The translations under genes were made by a program, and so were the position numbers. The notes under the pieces were generated by a model. That model saw only the letters and a program-made list of their open reading frames with translations, was not told where the DNA came from and did not search any database. From the NCBI GenBank assembly GCA_039917615.1, contig JBDSJD010000038.1, forward strand, positions 1-64,000: DNA of 64,000 bases, in the 5' to 3' direction. Position 1 is the stretch's first letter. The number at the start of each line of letters is the position of its first letter. Positions 34,182 through 43,339 of this stretch are shown here, in pieces. The stretch is from ZC4RG30 sp039917615 (lineage in GTDB: Bacteria > Pseudomonadota > Gammaproteobacteria > Steroidobacterales > Steroidobacteraceae).

Positions 34182-36356
34182 TCATTGGTGCAGTCCGACC
34201 TGAGGCTCGGCGGGAGGCAGCGGCGCTGCAGGTGGACCGCCGGCACGAGGAGCGCCACCCGCGCCACCACCGGGGCCGCGACCACCACCCGCACCCTGCG
34301 GATTGCTCTTCAGAGTATTGGCGAGCGACGTAACGTGGGCGCGAATTGCCTCGGCGTCATCATTCGACAGTGTCGCCTTGAACGGATTCATGCCGCTCTC
34401 GATCTTGATGCCGTCGATCACGACTGCCCTGAAGGACTCCGCGGTATTCAGGAATGGCGAGGTCCGCAGGTCCGGAGCGCCTGTACTCCTGCCAGCCGCA
34501 CCTTCATGGCAGATAGTGCAATTTTGCTCGTACTTGTCGCGACCCATCACCACCTGCGCAGCGGTGCCGAAGTTGGGCGGCGGATTGAGCACAGGCTGCG
34601 GGGCGGGAGCCGCCATCGCTGGCAACGCTGCATTGCCGCCCAGCTTGTATACCGCCACGCGAGCGCCGCTATTGGGACCGCCAGCAACAGCGATGTACTG
34701 CACGCCATCGAGCTGGTACGAGATGGGACCGGAACCAACACCCAACTGAGGGGTTCCCTGCGGGAAGATGCCTCCCTGCCAGACCTTTTCGCCCGTATCC
34801 GCCCGGTAGGCGATCAAATTCGTGCCACTGGGCTGGAACACCAGATTGCCTGCGGTGGCCATGTTCCCCGACACATGTGACGGGCTCGAATTGGGCACGC
34901 GCCAGGCCTCCTTCTGCGTTGCTGGATTCCAGGCCGCCAGCCACGATGCAGCCCCCTCGATAATCGGCCGCGGCGCTTCCGGATTCGCCCCCTCGCGTCC
35001 CACAATGATCGAGAGCAACTGGTTGCCCATCTTCGCCCCGGCTTCCGCCACCATGCCGTAACTGGCATTGCGCACCCCAACGTAGACCAGGCCGGTATCC
35101 GGGCTGAAGGACTGCGGGGTCCAGTTATGCGCCTGGAAGGGAAGCACCCACCAGCCCTTTTTGGTCACTCCATAGTTGGCTTGGGGATTAAGGATGGGCG
35201 CCCAGTTGTGCTGTTTGTCGAAGCCCGTAAGCCAGTTGGCGAAAGGCACGGCCAGCTGCGCGCTGATCACCTTGCCGGTGCCGGCTTCGATTACATAGAA
35301 CACACCATTCTTCGGCAGCTGCATCACCACGTGCTGCTTCTCGCCTGCCACGGTGATATCCGCAATGGTCAGCGGTGAAGTGTTGTCGAAGTCGAAGCTC
35401 TCCATCGGCACCGTCTGGTAGTGCCATTTGTACTTGCCGGTCCTGGCTTCGAGCGCAACGATCGACGCGGTGAACAGGTTGTCGCCCCCACCAGGCGAAC
35501 GCAATTCGGCCGGCCAGGGCGCACCATTGCCGGTACCGAAGATCACGAGGTCATTCACTTTGTCGTAGACGATGCCATCCCAGACTGTGGCGCCCCCGCC
35601 GGTCTTCCACCAATCGCCCTTCCATGTCTTGGCCGCCATGGCCATCTGGGGATCAGATGCTTCGCCGTCCGGACCCTTTGAAGGGTCACCTGGCACGAGA
35701 AAGAACTTCCACAACTTCTTGCCCGTATCTGCGTTGTAGGCGGACATGAAGCCGCGCTGATGAAACTCGCCTCCACCCTGGCCGATGAACACGATGCCAT
35801 TAGCGATGCGCGGCGCGCCGGTGATAGACATGGCGTCTTTCATGGGATCGAAGGTCGCGGTTTCCCAGATCTTGGTGCCCTTCTTGGCATCGACAGCTAC
35901 GAGGCGCCCATCCAGCGTGGACAAGACGATCTTGCCATTCCAGTACGCGGCGCCGCGGTTCTGGTTGCCACAGCACAGGCTGGTGACCCCGATTTCACGC
36001 GGCACCTTCGGGTTGTACTTCCACAAGAATCTGCCCGTCTTCGCGTCGTAAGCGTTGAGGTAGCTCCACGGTGTGGTCACATACAGGATGCCGTCCACCA
36101 TGATGGGAGTGGACTGCTGCGACCCTTTTTCGGGCATGTCCACCGCCCAGGCAAGGCCCAGATCCTTGACGGTGTTTACATTGATTTGCTTCAGGGGGCT
36201 GAAGCGCTGCTCGTTGCTATCGCGACCATATCCGGGCCATTGCGTGTCAGCTGCTGCCGGAGCCTGCGCGGCCATGGCATTGCTGCTGCCCGCCGCCACA
36301 CAGGTGAATACACCCAGTGCGATTCCGACGCGAAGCACAACAGATTTGATACGCAT
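34182..36356 (-). CDS. PQQ-dependent quinohaemoprotein dehydrogenase
   Basis: A 724-residue exported protein: signal peptide (1-32), eight-bladed PQQ propeller with vicinal Cys pair TSLCCGN (about 130), the FDFDNTSP segment (about 325) holding the likely catalytic Asp, and several propeller W-motifs. A C-terminal cytochrome c domain has CTICHEG (about 610). The last 40 residues are a Gly/Pro tail (GGGRGPGGG...). It would oxidise an alcohol or related substrate in the periplasm and pass electrons to its own haem; substrate unknown. Start 36356 has the clear signal; it lies 91 bp downstream of ccmI, which fits its need for haem attachment. Confidence 0.88.
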   Translation of the reverse strand: MRIKSVVLRVGIALGVFTCVAAGSSNAMAAQAPAAADTQWPGYGRDSNEQRFSPLKQINVNTVKDLGLAWAVDMPEKGSQQSTPIMVDGILYVTTPWSYLNAYDAKTGRFLWKYNPKVPREIGVTSLCCGNQNRGAAYWNGKIVLSTLDGRLVAVDAKKGTKIWETATFDPMKDAMSITGAPRIANGIVFIGQGGGEFHQRGFMSAYNADTGKKLWKFFLVPGDPSKGPDGEASDPQMAMAAKTWKGDWWKTGGGATVWDGIVYDKVNDLVIFGTGNGAPWPAELRSPGGGDNLFTASIVALEARTGKYKWHYQTVPMESFDFDNTSPLTIADITVAGEKQHVVMQLPKNGVFYVIEAGTGKVISAQLAVPFANWLTGFDKQHNWAPILNPQANYGVTKKGWWVLPFQAHNWTPQSFSPDTGLVYVGVRNASYGMVAEAGAKMGNQLLSIIVGREGANPEAPRPIIEGAASWLAAWNPATQKEAWRVPNSSPSHVSGNMATAGNLVFQPSGTNLIAYRADTGEKVWQGGIFPQGTPQLGVGSGPISYQLDGVQYIAVAGGPNSGARVAVYKLGGNAALPAMAAPAPQPVLNPPPNFGTAAQVVMGRDKYEQNCTICHEGAAGRSTGAPDLRTSPFLNTAESFRAVVIDGIKIESGMNPFKATLSNDDAEAIRAHVTSLANTLKSNPQGAGGGRGPGGGAGGAPRAGGPPAAPLPPAEPQVGLHQ

Positions 36357-36447
36357 GCTGCCCCGGGGATTTATATCTGTCACAAGACGATTGTGAAGAA
36401 TAGCCCATCGCACGACGCGCCGTGCCGGCGGAGAACGACTGATAATT

Positions 36448-37521
36448 TCAGGGTTTCAGCTGGTTGATCTCAATACTGGCGCGGTCTTTGGTGCCGGCTT
36501 TGACGCGCACTACACCGAACGGATCTCCGCTAGCCGAAATTGCACCGCCGCCGTTGCCAACACGGGCCTCGATTTCCAGTTCCTGCCCAGCTGTGAAGCC
36601 GTTGCCAGCGAGCATTGCGTCGGTGCTCAGCAGCTCGACATCCTGTGGAAATTTCGATTCGAGTTTTTTCGCCACCAATGGCGGTCCGCGCTGTCCCGGC
36701 ACGCCGGCCTTCACGAACAGGGGCGCGCCTGCTTTGGCCTTGGCAGCCACGGCGGGGGCCAAGGTGATATGCAGTGACACCGTCACTACACCGGCTGTCG
36801 CTGCCGTAGCCTTTGCTGAGGGTTGCGCCGCAGCCATCGCAGCCATCGCTGCATTACCTTCAAGCACCTTCATCTGCTCTTCGATGAGGCTCCGCAATGC
36901 CTGCGGCGGATCGCGTTCCAGCAGTCTCTGAAAGCGGGTACGCGCCAACGGCACATCCTTGCGCTCCGCCGCGGCGAATGCGGCGTAGAGCAGACCCTTC
37001 ACATAGTCCGGATCCAGGACCAGTGCTTTCTCGAACTGCTGCCCTGCCCGGCCGCCCAGTGAATCGCGGTTCATGGCGACCAGTGCCTCACCCAGCCCGA
37101 TTAGTGCGTCCCGGTTCTTGCCATTGGACAGCAAGTCGGCGCGCTGATAGGCGCGTGCGGACCACGAAAACTGCTGCTGTGCGTAGTCCAGCAGTCCCTG
37201 CTCCGCGCCCATCTCCCCGAGCGTGGAATAGGATTTGCCCAGCAACAACCATCCCTGCAGATCGTCCTGCTCTGTCTGCAGACGGCGGGCAAGGCGCACA
37301 ACCATGTTTTCCGGCGAATCCGCCGCTGGCATGGGCCGCGCCCAGTCCCACTTGCTCCAGAGGGGATACAGCGCCGCTGCTCCGGCGACGATGACCAGCG
37401 CCGTGATGCCTGCACTGCGCCATGCCGCGGGTGTATCGCCCCCACGACGCAGCAGTGGGAACAGCACTGCGCCCAGCACGACCAGCGTCATCAGCGCCGC
37501 GATGAAGATGAATCCGCTCAT
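36448..37521 (-). CDS. ccmI: Cytochrome c biogenesis protein CcmI
   Basis: A 357-residue protein with two N-terminal membrane helices (2-22, 36-55), a TPR-type periplasmic domain (about 75-235, LQGWLLLGKSYSTLGE, ALIGLGEALVAMN) and a C-terminal beta domain (about 255-355), as in two-part CcmI proteins. It delivers apocytochrome c to CcmF/H. The ATG overlaps the ccmH stop as ATGA. The frame is open far upstream but that part shadows ccmH. Confidence 0.85.
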   Translation of the reverse strand: MSGFIFIAALMTLVVLGAVLFPLLRRGGDTPAAWRSAGITALVIVAGAAALYPLWSKWDWARPMPAADSPENMVVRLARRLQTEQDDLQGWLLLGKSYSTLGEMGAEQGLLDYAQQQFSWSARAYQRADLLSNGKNRDALIGLGEALVAMNRDSLGGRAGQQFEKALVLDPDYVKGLLYAAFAAAERKDVPLARTRFQRLLERDPPQALRSLIEEQMKVLEGNAAMAAMAAAQPSAKATAATAGVVTVSLHITLAPAVAAKAKAGAPLFVKAGVPGQRGPPLVAKKLESKFPQDVELLSTDAMLAGNGFTAGQELEIEARVGNGGGAISASGDPFGVVRVKAGTKDRASIEINQLKP

Positions 37522-37952
37522 GGGCGCTCTGCCTCGTCCGTCACTTCGGAAGTATCGGAAGCCAGCAGTTCGCCGCGTCGACGCAATATCCGCCATGCGA
37601 CATATAAGCCGCCCAGCAGGAATACTCCTGGCCCCAGCCACAGCCAGGAGTTGGCCGCATTCCAGAGCGGCTTGAACAGGATGACCTCGCCGTAACGCTC
37701 CACCATGTACTGGCGCACTTCGGTTTCGCTCTTGCCAGCCTCCACCATTTCGCGCACCTGCCGGCGGATATCCACAGCAAATTTTGCCGGAGTATCGGCC
37801 ACGGTTTCGTTCTGACACTGCATGCAGCGCAACTGATGCGTGAGTGTTTCATAACGCCGTTGCTTGACCGGGTCGCTGAGCTGCGGAGTGCCTTCGAAGG
37901 CATGCACGCCCAACGAGGTCATGGCGAGCAACGCCATCAAAACGCGGATCAC
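37518..37952 (-). CDS. ccmH: Cytochrome c maturation protein CcmH
   Basis: 144 residues: signal peptide, the redox motif LRCMQCQNETVADT (Cys-x2-Cys about residue 47), three-helix bundle and a C-terminal membrane helix (about 105-125). It reduces the apocytochrome CxxCH cysteines. The GTG start at 37952 overlaps the ccmG stop as GTGA. M/Q replace the more usual L/V inside CxxC. Confidence 0.93.
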   Translation of the reverse strand: MIRVLMALLAMTSLGVHAFEGTPQLSDPVKQRRYETLTHQLRCMQCQNETVADTPAKFAVDIRRQVREMVEAGKSETEVRQYMVERYGEVILFKPLWNAANSWLWLGPGVFLLGGLYVAWRILRRRGELLASDTSEVTDEAERP

Positions 37953-38476
37953 GGCTTCACTCCGTCGATGAATTCCTTGCGGATGGCAAGCCAGGATTTC
38001 GGGGTAAGGCCCCATGTCTTCTTTACGATGATGCCCTGAGGATTCACCAGGAAATTCTCTGGGGCGCCATATCCACCGTAGTCGATCAACACCCGTCCGT
38101 CTCGGTCCACGGCCACGAACTCATAGGGATTGCCCAGATCCAGTAGCCACTGGCGGGCGTCGTCGTCCTTGTCCTGATAATTGACGCCCAGCACGACTAC
38201 CTTGCCTTCGCGCTGGATGTCCATCAGCACGGAATGCTCCGCGCGACATTCCACGCACCAGGTGGCCCAGACGTTGAGCAGATACCAGCGACCCTTGAGC
38301 GTCGTGTTCGTTACGGTAGTGCCGGGTTGCAGCAGATTCGGCAGTGTGAACTCCGGCGCGGTCTTGCCGATCAGGGCGGACGTCACCACCTGCTTGTCCG
38401 GAGCGCGAGACAACGCCACAGCGAACACGATGACCACCAACCCGAAGACAACCAGCGTTGTGGAAAAGCGGTTCAT
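37949..38476 (-). CDS. ccmG: Thiol:disulfide interchange protein CcmG (DsbE)
   Basis: A 175-residue membrane-anchored thioredoxin-fold protein. N-terminal helix (6-24), active site WATWCVECRAEH (about 70-80) and cis-Pro region near GAPENFLV. It keeps CcmH/apocytochrome thiols reduced. The start overlaps the ccmF stop (ATGA). Confidence 0.95.
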   Translation of the reverse strand: MNRFSTTLVVFGLVVIVFAVALSRAPDKQVVTSALIGKTAPEFTLPNLLQPGTTVTNTTLKGRWYLLNVWATWCVECRAEHSVLMDIQREGKVVVLGVNYQDKDDDARQWLLDLGNPYEFVAVDRDGRVLIDYGGYGAPENFLVNPQGIIVKKTWGLTPKSWLAIRKEFIDGVKP

Positions 38477-40413
38477 GCCTGACCGTCCGTGGTTTCGATA
38501 AGCTCACGCCGGCGACGGTAGCGCCGATCGAGCGTGGCCAGGAATCCCCCGAAAGCCATCAGCGCCGCGCCGATCCATGTGAATTGCATCAACGGTCGCA
38601 CCTGGAAGCGCAAGGCCCAGGCATTTTCACCCAAGGGCTCTTTCAGGGTAGCCAGCAGATCGCGCCGCAAGTTCACATCCAGAGCGGCTTCTGCCAGGCT
38701 CTGCTGTTGCACCTTGTAATTGCGCTGCTCGGGATACATCACCGCATCCGGTTTGCCATCATGCGTGACAACGACCCGGGCGCGTGTGGCGTCGTAGTTG
38801 GGGCCTTCGACATCCTCCAGGCTGTCGAGGCGGAACGCATAACGCCCAAGTTCCACCTGCTTGCCCGGGGCCAGCGCCACATCACGGGGCAGCATGGTGC
38901 GCTCAGTTGTGGTGATACCCAGAGTAATAACGCCAAGGCCAATGTGCGCCAGCGTCATGCCCAGCACGGCAGCCGACAGCGAGAGACCGCGGCGCAGGCG
39001 GTCGATGGGATCCACCAGCGCGCTGATTACGACCCATGCGCCGAGCACCACACCTATGGGACCCAGCAGCGAACGATCACCGTATATGCCAAGAATAAGT
39101 GCCAGCCCCAGCACCACGGCCAGCGCAAGACTCACGAGGATGCGGCGGCGTGACTCACCCAGCGCGCCACGTTTCCACCGCGCGAAAGCACCGATGGAAG
39201 CCAGTGCCACCAACGGCAGTATGGGCAGCAGGAACATGGAGTTGTAATAGGCCGCACCCACCGAGATTGTGCCATGCCCCGCCAGATCGGAAATAAACGG
39301 CGCCATCGTCCCGCCGAACACCACTGCAGTGGCGATGACCAGCAGGATATTGTTGAACAACAGGAAACTCTCGCGGGATACGAGGTCGAATCCTGCCGAA
39401 GAGCGCAACAGTGGCGCCCGCCAAACATAAAGCGAAAGTGCCCCACCGATGGTGAGCACCAGGAATGAGAGGATGAAGATGCCGCGCGTGGGATCCGACG
39501 CGAAGCTGTGCACTGACGACAGCACGCCAGAACGCACCATGAAGGTGGCGAGCAGGCAGAACGAGAACGCCATGATGGCCAGCAGCAGGGTCCAGCTCTT
39601 GAAAAGTCCGCGCTTGTCGGTGACTGCCAGCGAATGGATCAGCGCGGTGCCCAGCAGCCACGGCATGAGAATGGAGTTCTCAACAGGATCCCAGGCCCAC
39701 CAGCCGCCCCAGCCCAGTTCGTAGTAGGCCCACCAACTGCCGAGCGCGACACCGGCAGTGAGAAACATCCACGCCACGGTGGTCCAAGGTCGCGTCCAGC
39801 GCGCCCAGGTCTGATCGAGCTTGCCCTCCAGCATTGCCGCGCAGGCAAAAGCGAAGGCCACGGAAAAACCCACGTAGCCGACGTAAAGCATGGGCGGATG
39901 AATGGTGAGGCCGAAGTCCTGCAGCACGGGGTTCAGGTCGTTGCCATCTGGCAGAGCTTCCTCCAAACGCTCAAAGGGGTTCGATGTAGCCAGCGAAAAC
40001 AGCAGGAAACCCAGACTGATGATGCCCAACACTCCCAACACGCGCGCGACGAAGGGTCGCGGCAGGGTGGACGACAGGGCCGCCACGGTCAGCGACCAGA
40101 GCGACAGCACGAATACCCAGAACAGCAGGCTGCCTTCGTGGTTGCCCCAGGCAGCTGCGACCTTGAAATACACCGGCAGCGCCGAATTGGAATGGCGTGC
40201 AACCAGAATCACTGAAAAATCATTGTGCACGAGGGACCAGATGAGGCAGCCGAAGGCGAGCCCTAGCATCAGGAACTGCCCAGCCACTGCCGGGTACACG
40301 GCCTGCATCCAGCGCTGCTGATTCTTCCAGGGGCCTGCGATGCCGAAGAAAGATTGAGCCGCAGCCAGCAGCAGCGCCAGGATCATGGCGAATTGACCGA
40401 TCTCGGGGATCAT
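38473..40413 (-). CDS. ccmF: Cytochrome c haem lyase subunit CcmF
   Basis: A 646-residue multi-pass protein with the haem-handling WWD motif (GWGGWWAWDPVENSILMPW, about 233-250) and several His at membrane edges. It ligates haem to apocytochrome together with CcmH and CcmI. The ATG shares a base with the ccmE stop (TGATG). Confidence 0.97.
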   Translation of the reverse strand: MIPEIGQFAMILALLLAAAQSFFGIAGPWKNQQRWMQAVYPAVAGQFLMLGLAFGCLIWSLVHNDFSVILVARHSNSALPVYFKVAAAWGNHEGSLLFWVFVLSLWSLTVAALSSTLPRPFVARVLGVLGIISLGFLLFSLATSNPFERLEEALPDGNDLNPVLQDFGLTIHPPMLYVGYVGFSVAFAFACAAMLEGKLDQTWARWTRPWTTVAWMFLTAGVALGSWWAYYELGWGGWWAWDPVENSILMPWLLGTALIHSLAVTDKRGLFKSWTLLLAIMAFSFCLLATFMVRSGVLSSVHSFASDPTRGIFILSFLVLTIGGALSLYVWRAPLLRSSAGFDLVSRESFLLFNNILLVIATAVVFGGTMAPFISDLAGHGTISVGAAYYNSMFLLPILPLVALASIGAFARWKRGALGESRRRILVSLALAVVLGLALILGIYGDRSLLGPIGVVLGAWVVISALVDPIDRLRRGLSLSAAVLGMTLAHIGLGVITLGITTTERTMLPRDVALAPGKQVELGRYAFRLDSLEDVEGPNYDATRARVVVTHDGKPDAVMYPEQRNYKVQQQSLAEAALDVNLRRDLLATLKEPLGENAWALRFQVRPLMQFTWIGAALMAFGGFLATLDRRYRRRRELIETTDGQA

Positions 40414-40880
40414 CAGTTGTACTGCGGTGATGTGCGCTGCGGCGGTGAATCGAGTCGAGACTCGCCTCTCTTCAGAGACTTGGCCACAGCCGGCGGCATG
40501 TAGTTCTCGTCGTGGCGGGCAACGACTTCATCCGCGACGAACACACCGTCGTTGCCCAGTCTCCCAAATGCCCAGACGCCAGAGTTTTCCTTGAAGAGAT
40601 CGGGCAAAACTCCGGTGTATTTCGCCGGCACATCGCTTTGGAAATCTGTTACCACAAACCTAATCTCCAGGCTGCCCGGGGTGCGGACAACGCTGCCTGG
40701 CTTGACCATGCCGCCAATCTGGAAGCGCTTGCCCGGCATTACGGCGCCGGCAAGAACTGCGGTCGGATCCTTGTACCCGATGCTGCCCTTGAATGCCTGC
40801 AGGCCAAATCCGGCAGCAATGGCCACGCCGCCGATGATGCCAAGCACCATGTAAAGACGTCGCTTGCGAATCGGCTTCAT
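40413..40880 (-). CDS. ccmE: Haem chaperone CcmE
   Basis: A 155-residue membrane-anchored OB-fold protein. Anchor helix (8-28). The haem-binding His lies in VVARHDENYMPP (about 120-131), with the HxxxY pattern. It carries haem covalently from CcmC to CcmF. The ATG overlaps the ccmD stop (ATGA). Confidence 0.96.
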   Translation of the reverse strand: MKPIRKRRLYMVLGIIGGVAIAAGFGLQAFKGSIGYKDPTAVLAGAVMPGKRFQIGGMVKPGSVVRTPGSLEIRFVVTDFQSDVPAKYTGVLPDLFKENSGVWAFGRLGNDGVFVADEVVARHDENYMPPAVAKSLKRGESRLDSPPQRTSPQYN

Positions 40881-41038
40881 TGGTTTTCCTGCATGGCGAT
40901 GCGCCGTCGGGCTTCGTCACGCGCGGCACGCAGCTGGCGCCGCGCCATCCACACATTAAGCAGTAAGCTGCCGACGGCGATGGCGTAGGCGCTCCATACG
41001 AAGCTGCCGTAACCGCTCATGTCGAAGAACTCTCTCAT
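40877..41038 (-). CDS. ccmD: Haem exporter protein CcmD
   Basis: A 53-residue protein: MREFFDMSGYGSFVWSAYAI, one membrane helix (about 11-30), then a basic helix RRQLRAARDEARRRIAM. Fits CcmD in size, helix and place between ccmC and ccmE. ATGA overlaps on both sides. CcmD helps release CcmE from the CcmABC complex. Confidence 0.93.
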   Translation of the reverse strand: MREFFDMSGYGSFVWSAYAIAVGSLLLNVWMARRQLRAARDEARRRIAMQENQ

Positions 41039-41787
41039 GACCCGACCTCCAACCGCGCCAGTTCTTCGCGCAACCAGGTGCCGCCGCGCTCACGACGTAA
41101 CACCTCGGCGCGCGCGCGCGTCAGCATGATGGCCAGAAAATAGAACGTGTAAGCCGCAAGCATCACCAGCAGCGGCCAGGCCATGGACATGGGCATTGCC
41201 GGCCCATCGCTGCGCATCAGGGTCGGACCCTGATGCAGCGAGTTCCACCAGTCGACCGAGAAATGCACGATCGGCACATTGACGACACCCACGATGGCGA
41301 GCACTGCACTGGCCCGATCGGCGCGATCACGGTCTTCAATGGCGCCGCGCAGGCCGATGTATCCCAGGAAAAAAAACAGCATGAACAGCGACGACACGAG
41401 GCGTGGATCCCAAGCCCAGTACGTACCCCAGGTGGGTTGGCCCCAGATCATTCCAGTTACCAATACGCACGCGGCAAACACCGCCCCGGCCGGCGCACAC
41501 GCAGCCGCCACCGCATGCGCGACCTTGATACGCCATATCAACCCCACGGCCGCGACCACCGCCATCCAGCAATACGTCATCATCATGAGATAGGCGGAAG
41601 GCACATGCACGTAGATGATTCGGAATACATCGCTCTGGTAGTAGTCGGTGGGCGCCACCACCAGCCCGCCATACAACCCGACCACCGCGAGTATCGCCGC
41701 GATACCCAGAAACCACGGCGCCCAGCGGCCCGCGAAGCGGTAGAAATATGGCGGCGAGCCAAAGCGGTGGAACCAGACCCAATTCAT
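41035..41787 (-). CDS. ccmC: Haem exporter permease CcmC
   Basis: 250 residues, six membrane helices, with the WWD motif GTYWAWDPRLVSSL (about 127-140) and His pairs flanking it. It attaches haem to CcmE at the periplasmic face. Confidence 0.97.
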   Translation of the reverse strand: MNWVWFHRFGSPPYFYRFAGRWAPWFLGIAAILAVVGLYGGLVVAPTDYYQSDVFRIIYVHVPSAYLMMMTYCWMAVVAAVGLIWRIKVAHAVAAACAPAGAVFAACVLVTGMIWGQPTWGTYWAWDPRLVSSLFMLFFFLGYIGLRGAIEDRDRADRASAVLAIVGVVNVPIVHFSVDWWNSLHQGPTLMRSDGPAMPMSMAWPLLVMLAAYTFYFLAIMLTRARAEVLRRERGGTWLREELARLEVGS

Positions 41788-41797
41788 GATGGCAAGT

Positions 41798-42484
41798 CTA
41801 CTCCAGGCTGATGCGTACAGCCGCCGCCGCCGCCAGCGGCGCCAGCGTCACCGCCAGCATTCCCATCGCTGCAAGCAGGTACAGCGCACCGGACGCATCT
41901 TCACCCGCGATCGCCATCGCTGTGGCCCTCGCACCGAACACCAATACCGGCATGGCCAGTGGCAGCACCAGCAGAGACAACAACGCACCACCGCGCCGCA
42001 CTCCGAGAGTCAATCCCGCCCCGATGGCTCCCAGCAGGCTCAGTGTCACGCTGCCGAGCAGCAGCGCCAGGAAGATCCCCGGCACTGAATCCGGTGATGC
42101 GCCGAGACTGATGGCCGCCAGTGGGCCTGCAACTGCCAAGGGCAAACCGGTAAGGAGCCAATGCGTCGCTGTCTTCGCGAGCAACAACGCGGTGAACGAT
42201 TGTCCAGACAGCGCGTACTGCTCTAAAGTTCCGTCGCGCGCGTCTTCGCGAAACAAGAAATCCAACGCCAGCAGCGACGCCAGCAGAAGCGAAACCCACA
42301 ATGCGGCGGGTGCCAGGTGTCGCAGACGCGCAAGCTCCGGGTCCAGTGCCAGTGGAAAAAGCACGGTGACGATCACGAAGAATGCGAGGGGTTGCAGCCA
42401 TTCACCCGGCCGGCGGAATGCCAGCAGCAGATCGCGCTGCAGAACAGCGGTCGCGGCGGCCAGTGCGGAACTGCGCGCGTTCAG
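41798..42484 (-). CDS. ccmB: Haem exporter permease CcmB, probable CTG start
   Basis: 228 residues with about six membrane segments. The conserved N-terminus RDLLLAFRRPGEWLQPL-AFFVIVTVLFPLAL is encoded upstream of the first usable GTG (42376), so that start would remove half of the first helix. In frame upstream there is no ATG, GTG or TTG; CTG at 42482-42484 overlaps the ccmA stop (CTGA), with AGGAGG 4 nt before it. TTG at 42486-42488 is out of frame. From CTG the length matches other CcmB proteins. Confidence 0.85.
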   Translation of the reverse strand: MNARSSALAAATAVLQRDLLLAFRRPGEWLQPLAFFVIVTVLFPLALDPELARLRHLAPAALWVSLLLASLLALDFLFREDARDGTLEQYALSGQSFTALLLAKTATHWLLTGLPLAVAGPLAAISLGASPDSVPGIFLALLLGSVTLSLLGAIGAGLTLGVRRGGALLSLLVLPLAMPVLVFGARATAMAIAGEDASGALYLLAAMGMLAVTLAPLAAAAAVRISLE

Positions 42485-43107
42485 ACAACCTCCTGCGGCG
42501 CATGCCAGTAGCGACAGTCTGCACCCGGCAACTCAAGCGCCTGATGGGTGGCCAGGATCACCATGCCCCCGCCCTGCAAGTGCGACTGCAGCAGATCGGT
42601 GAGCACCGACTGTCCCGCCGCATCCAGATTTGCCGCCGGTTCATCCAGCAGCCACAGTTTTGCACCCCACAGCGAAAGACGGGCCAGCGCAACGCGGCGT
42701 TGCTGACCAGCCGAGAACGTGCGTACCGGCTGATCAGGGTCGATCTTCGCCAGCCCCACGCTCGCAAGCGTTGCGCGCAAAAGTTCGGCCTTCGGAGGAC
42801 TGCGCAGTGCACAGGCGAAATGCAGGTTCTCGAATGCGGTCAGGTCGCCTTTGAGGGCGGTCTCATGGCCCAGATAGGCCAGATTCCAGAGGAAATCGTC
42901 GCGTTCATCAGCGAACGGCTTTCCTTGCCAGCGCAGCTCGCCAGCTTCGGCATGCAGGAAGCCCGCAATACATCGCAGCAGTGAAGTCTTGCCGGTGCCA
43001 TTGGGCCACAGCATCTGCAGCACCTGTCCGCCGAACAGCGTGAAGTTCACGCCACGCAGCAGGTGCCGCTCGCCTCGCCACAGATGCAGGTTGCTGACTT
43101 CGAGCAC
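42481..43107 (-). CDS. ccmA: Haem exporter ATP-binding protein CcmA, Walker A variant
   Basis: A 208-residue ABC ATPase. The Walker A region reads WPNGTGKTS where the family has GPNGxGKT: the first Gly is Trp (TGG instead of GGG, one base). Signature FSAGQQRRVALARL and Walker B LWLLDEPAANLD with H-loop LATHQ are normal. GTG start at 43107. It begins 34 nt after tRNA-Leu on the same strand and is the first gene of ccmABCDEFGHI. Confidence 0.92.
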   Translation of the reverse strand: MLEVSNLHLWRGERHLLRGVNFTLFGGQVLQMLWPNGTGKTSLLRCIAGFLHAEAGELRWQGKPFADERDDFLWNLAYLGHETALKGDLTAFENLHFACALRSPPKAELLRATLASVGLAKIDPDQPVRTFSAGQQRRVALARLSLWGAKLWLLDEPAANLDAAGQSVLTDLLQSHLQGGGMVILATHQALELPGADCRYWHAPQEVV

Positions 43108-43141
43108 TTCGCTTCAGATCTCTACTACCGGGTTCACTGCG

Positions 43142-43228
43142 TGGTGCGGACGGCGGGACTCGAACCCACACTCCCTTTCGGAAAGCAGATTTTAAGTCTG
43201 CTGCGTCTACCAGTTTCGCCACATCCGC
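43142..43228 (-). tRNA. tRNA-Leu (TAA)
   Basis: 87-nt class II tRNA: acceptor GCGGATG/CGTCCGC, anticodon loop CTTAAAA (TAA), long variable arm (TTTCCGAAAGGGAG), encoded CCA at 43142-43144. Confidence 0.95.
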
Positions 43229-43310
43229 ACGGACAAGGGGCCGCAACGACGCGCACCTTAACTGATTTGGGCTGTTGCCAGTGGAGGCGGAAATCCTCCC
43301 CACTTGCACA

Positions 43311-43332
43311 ATTGTGCTACATGTAGCACAAT
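43311..43332. promoter_or_regulatory. 22-bp perfect palindrome at antitoxin start, likely operator
   Basis: attgtgctaca/tgtagcacaat with no mismatch, overlapping the first possible ATG (43331) of the antitoxin. A site of this type in front of a Phd/YefM gene is expected to bind the antitoxin or toxin-antitoxin complex for autorepression. Confidence 0.75.
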
Positions 43333-43339
43333 GCTGGTC

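Noticed and set aside
42376..42378. GTG as the ccmB start
   Set aside because: It would delete the conserved N-terminal region and part of the first membrane helix.
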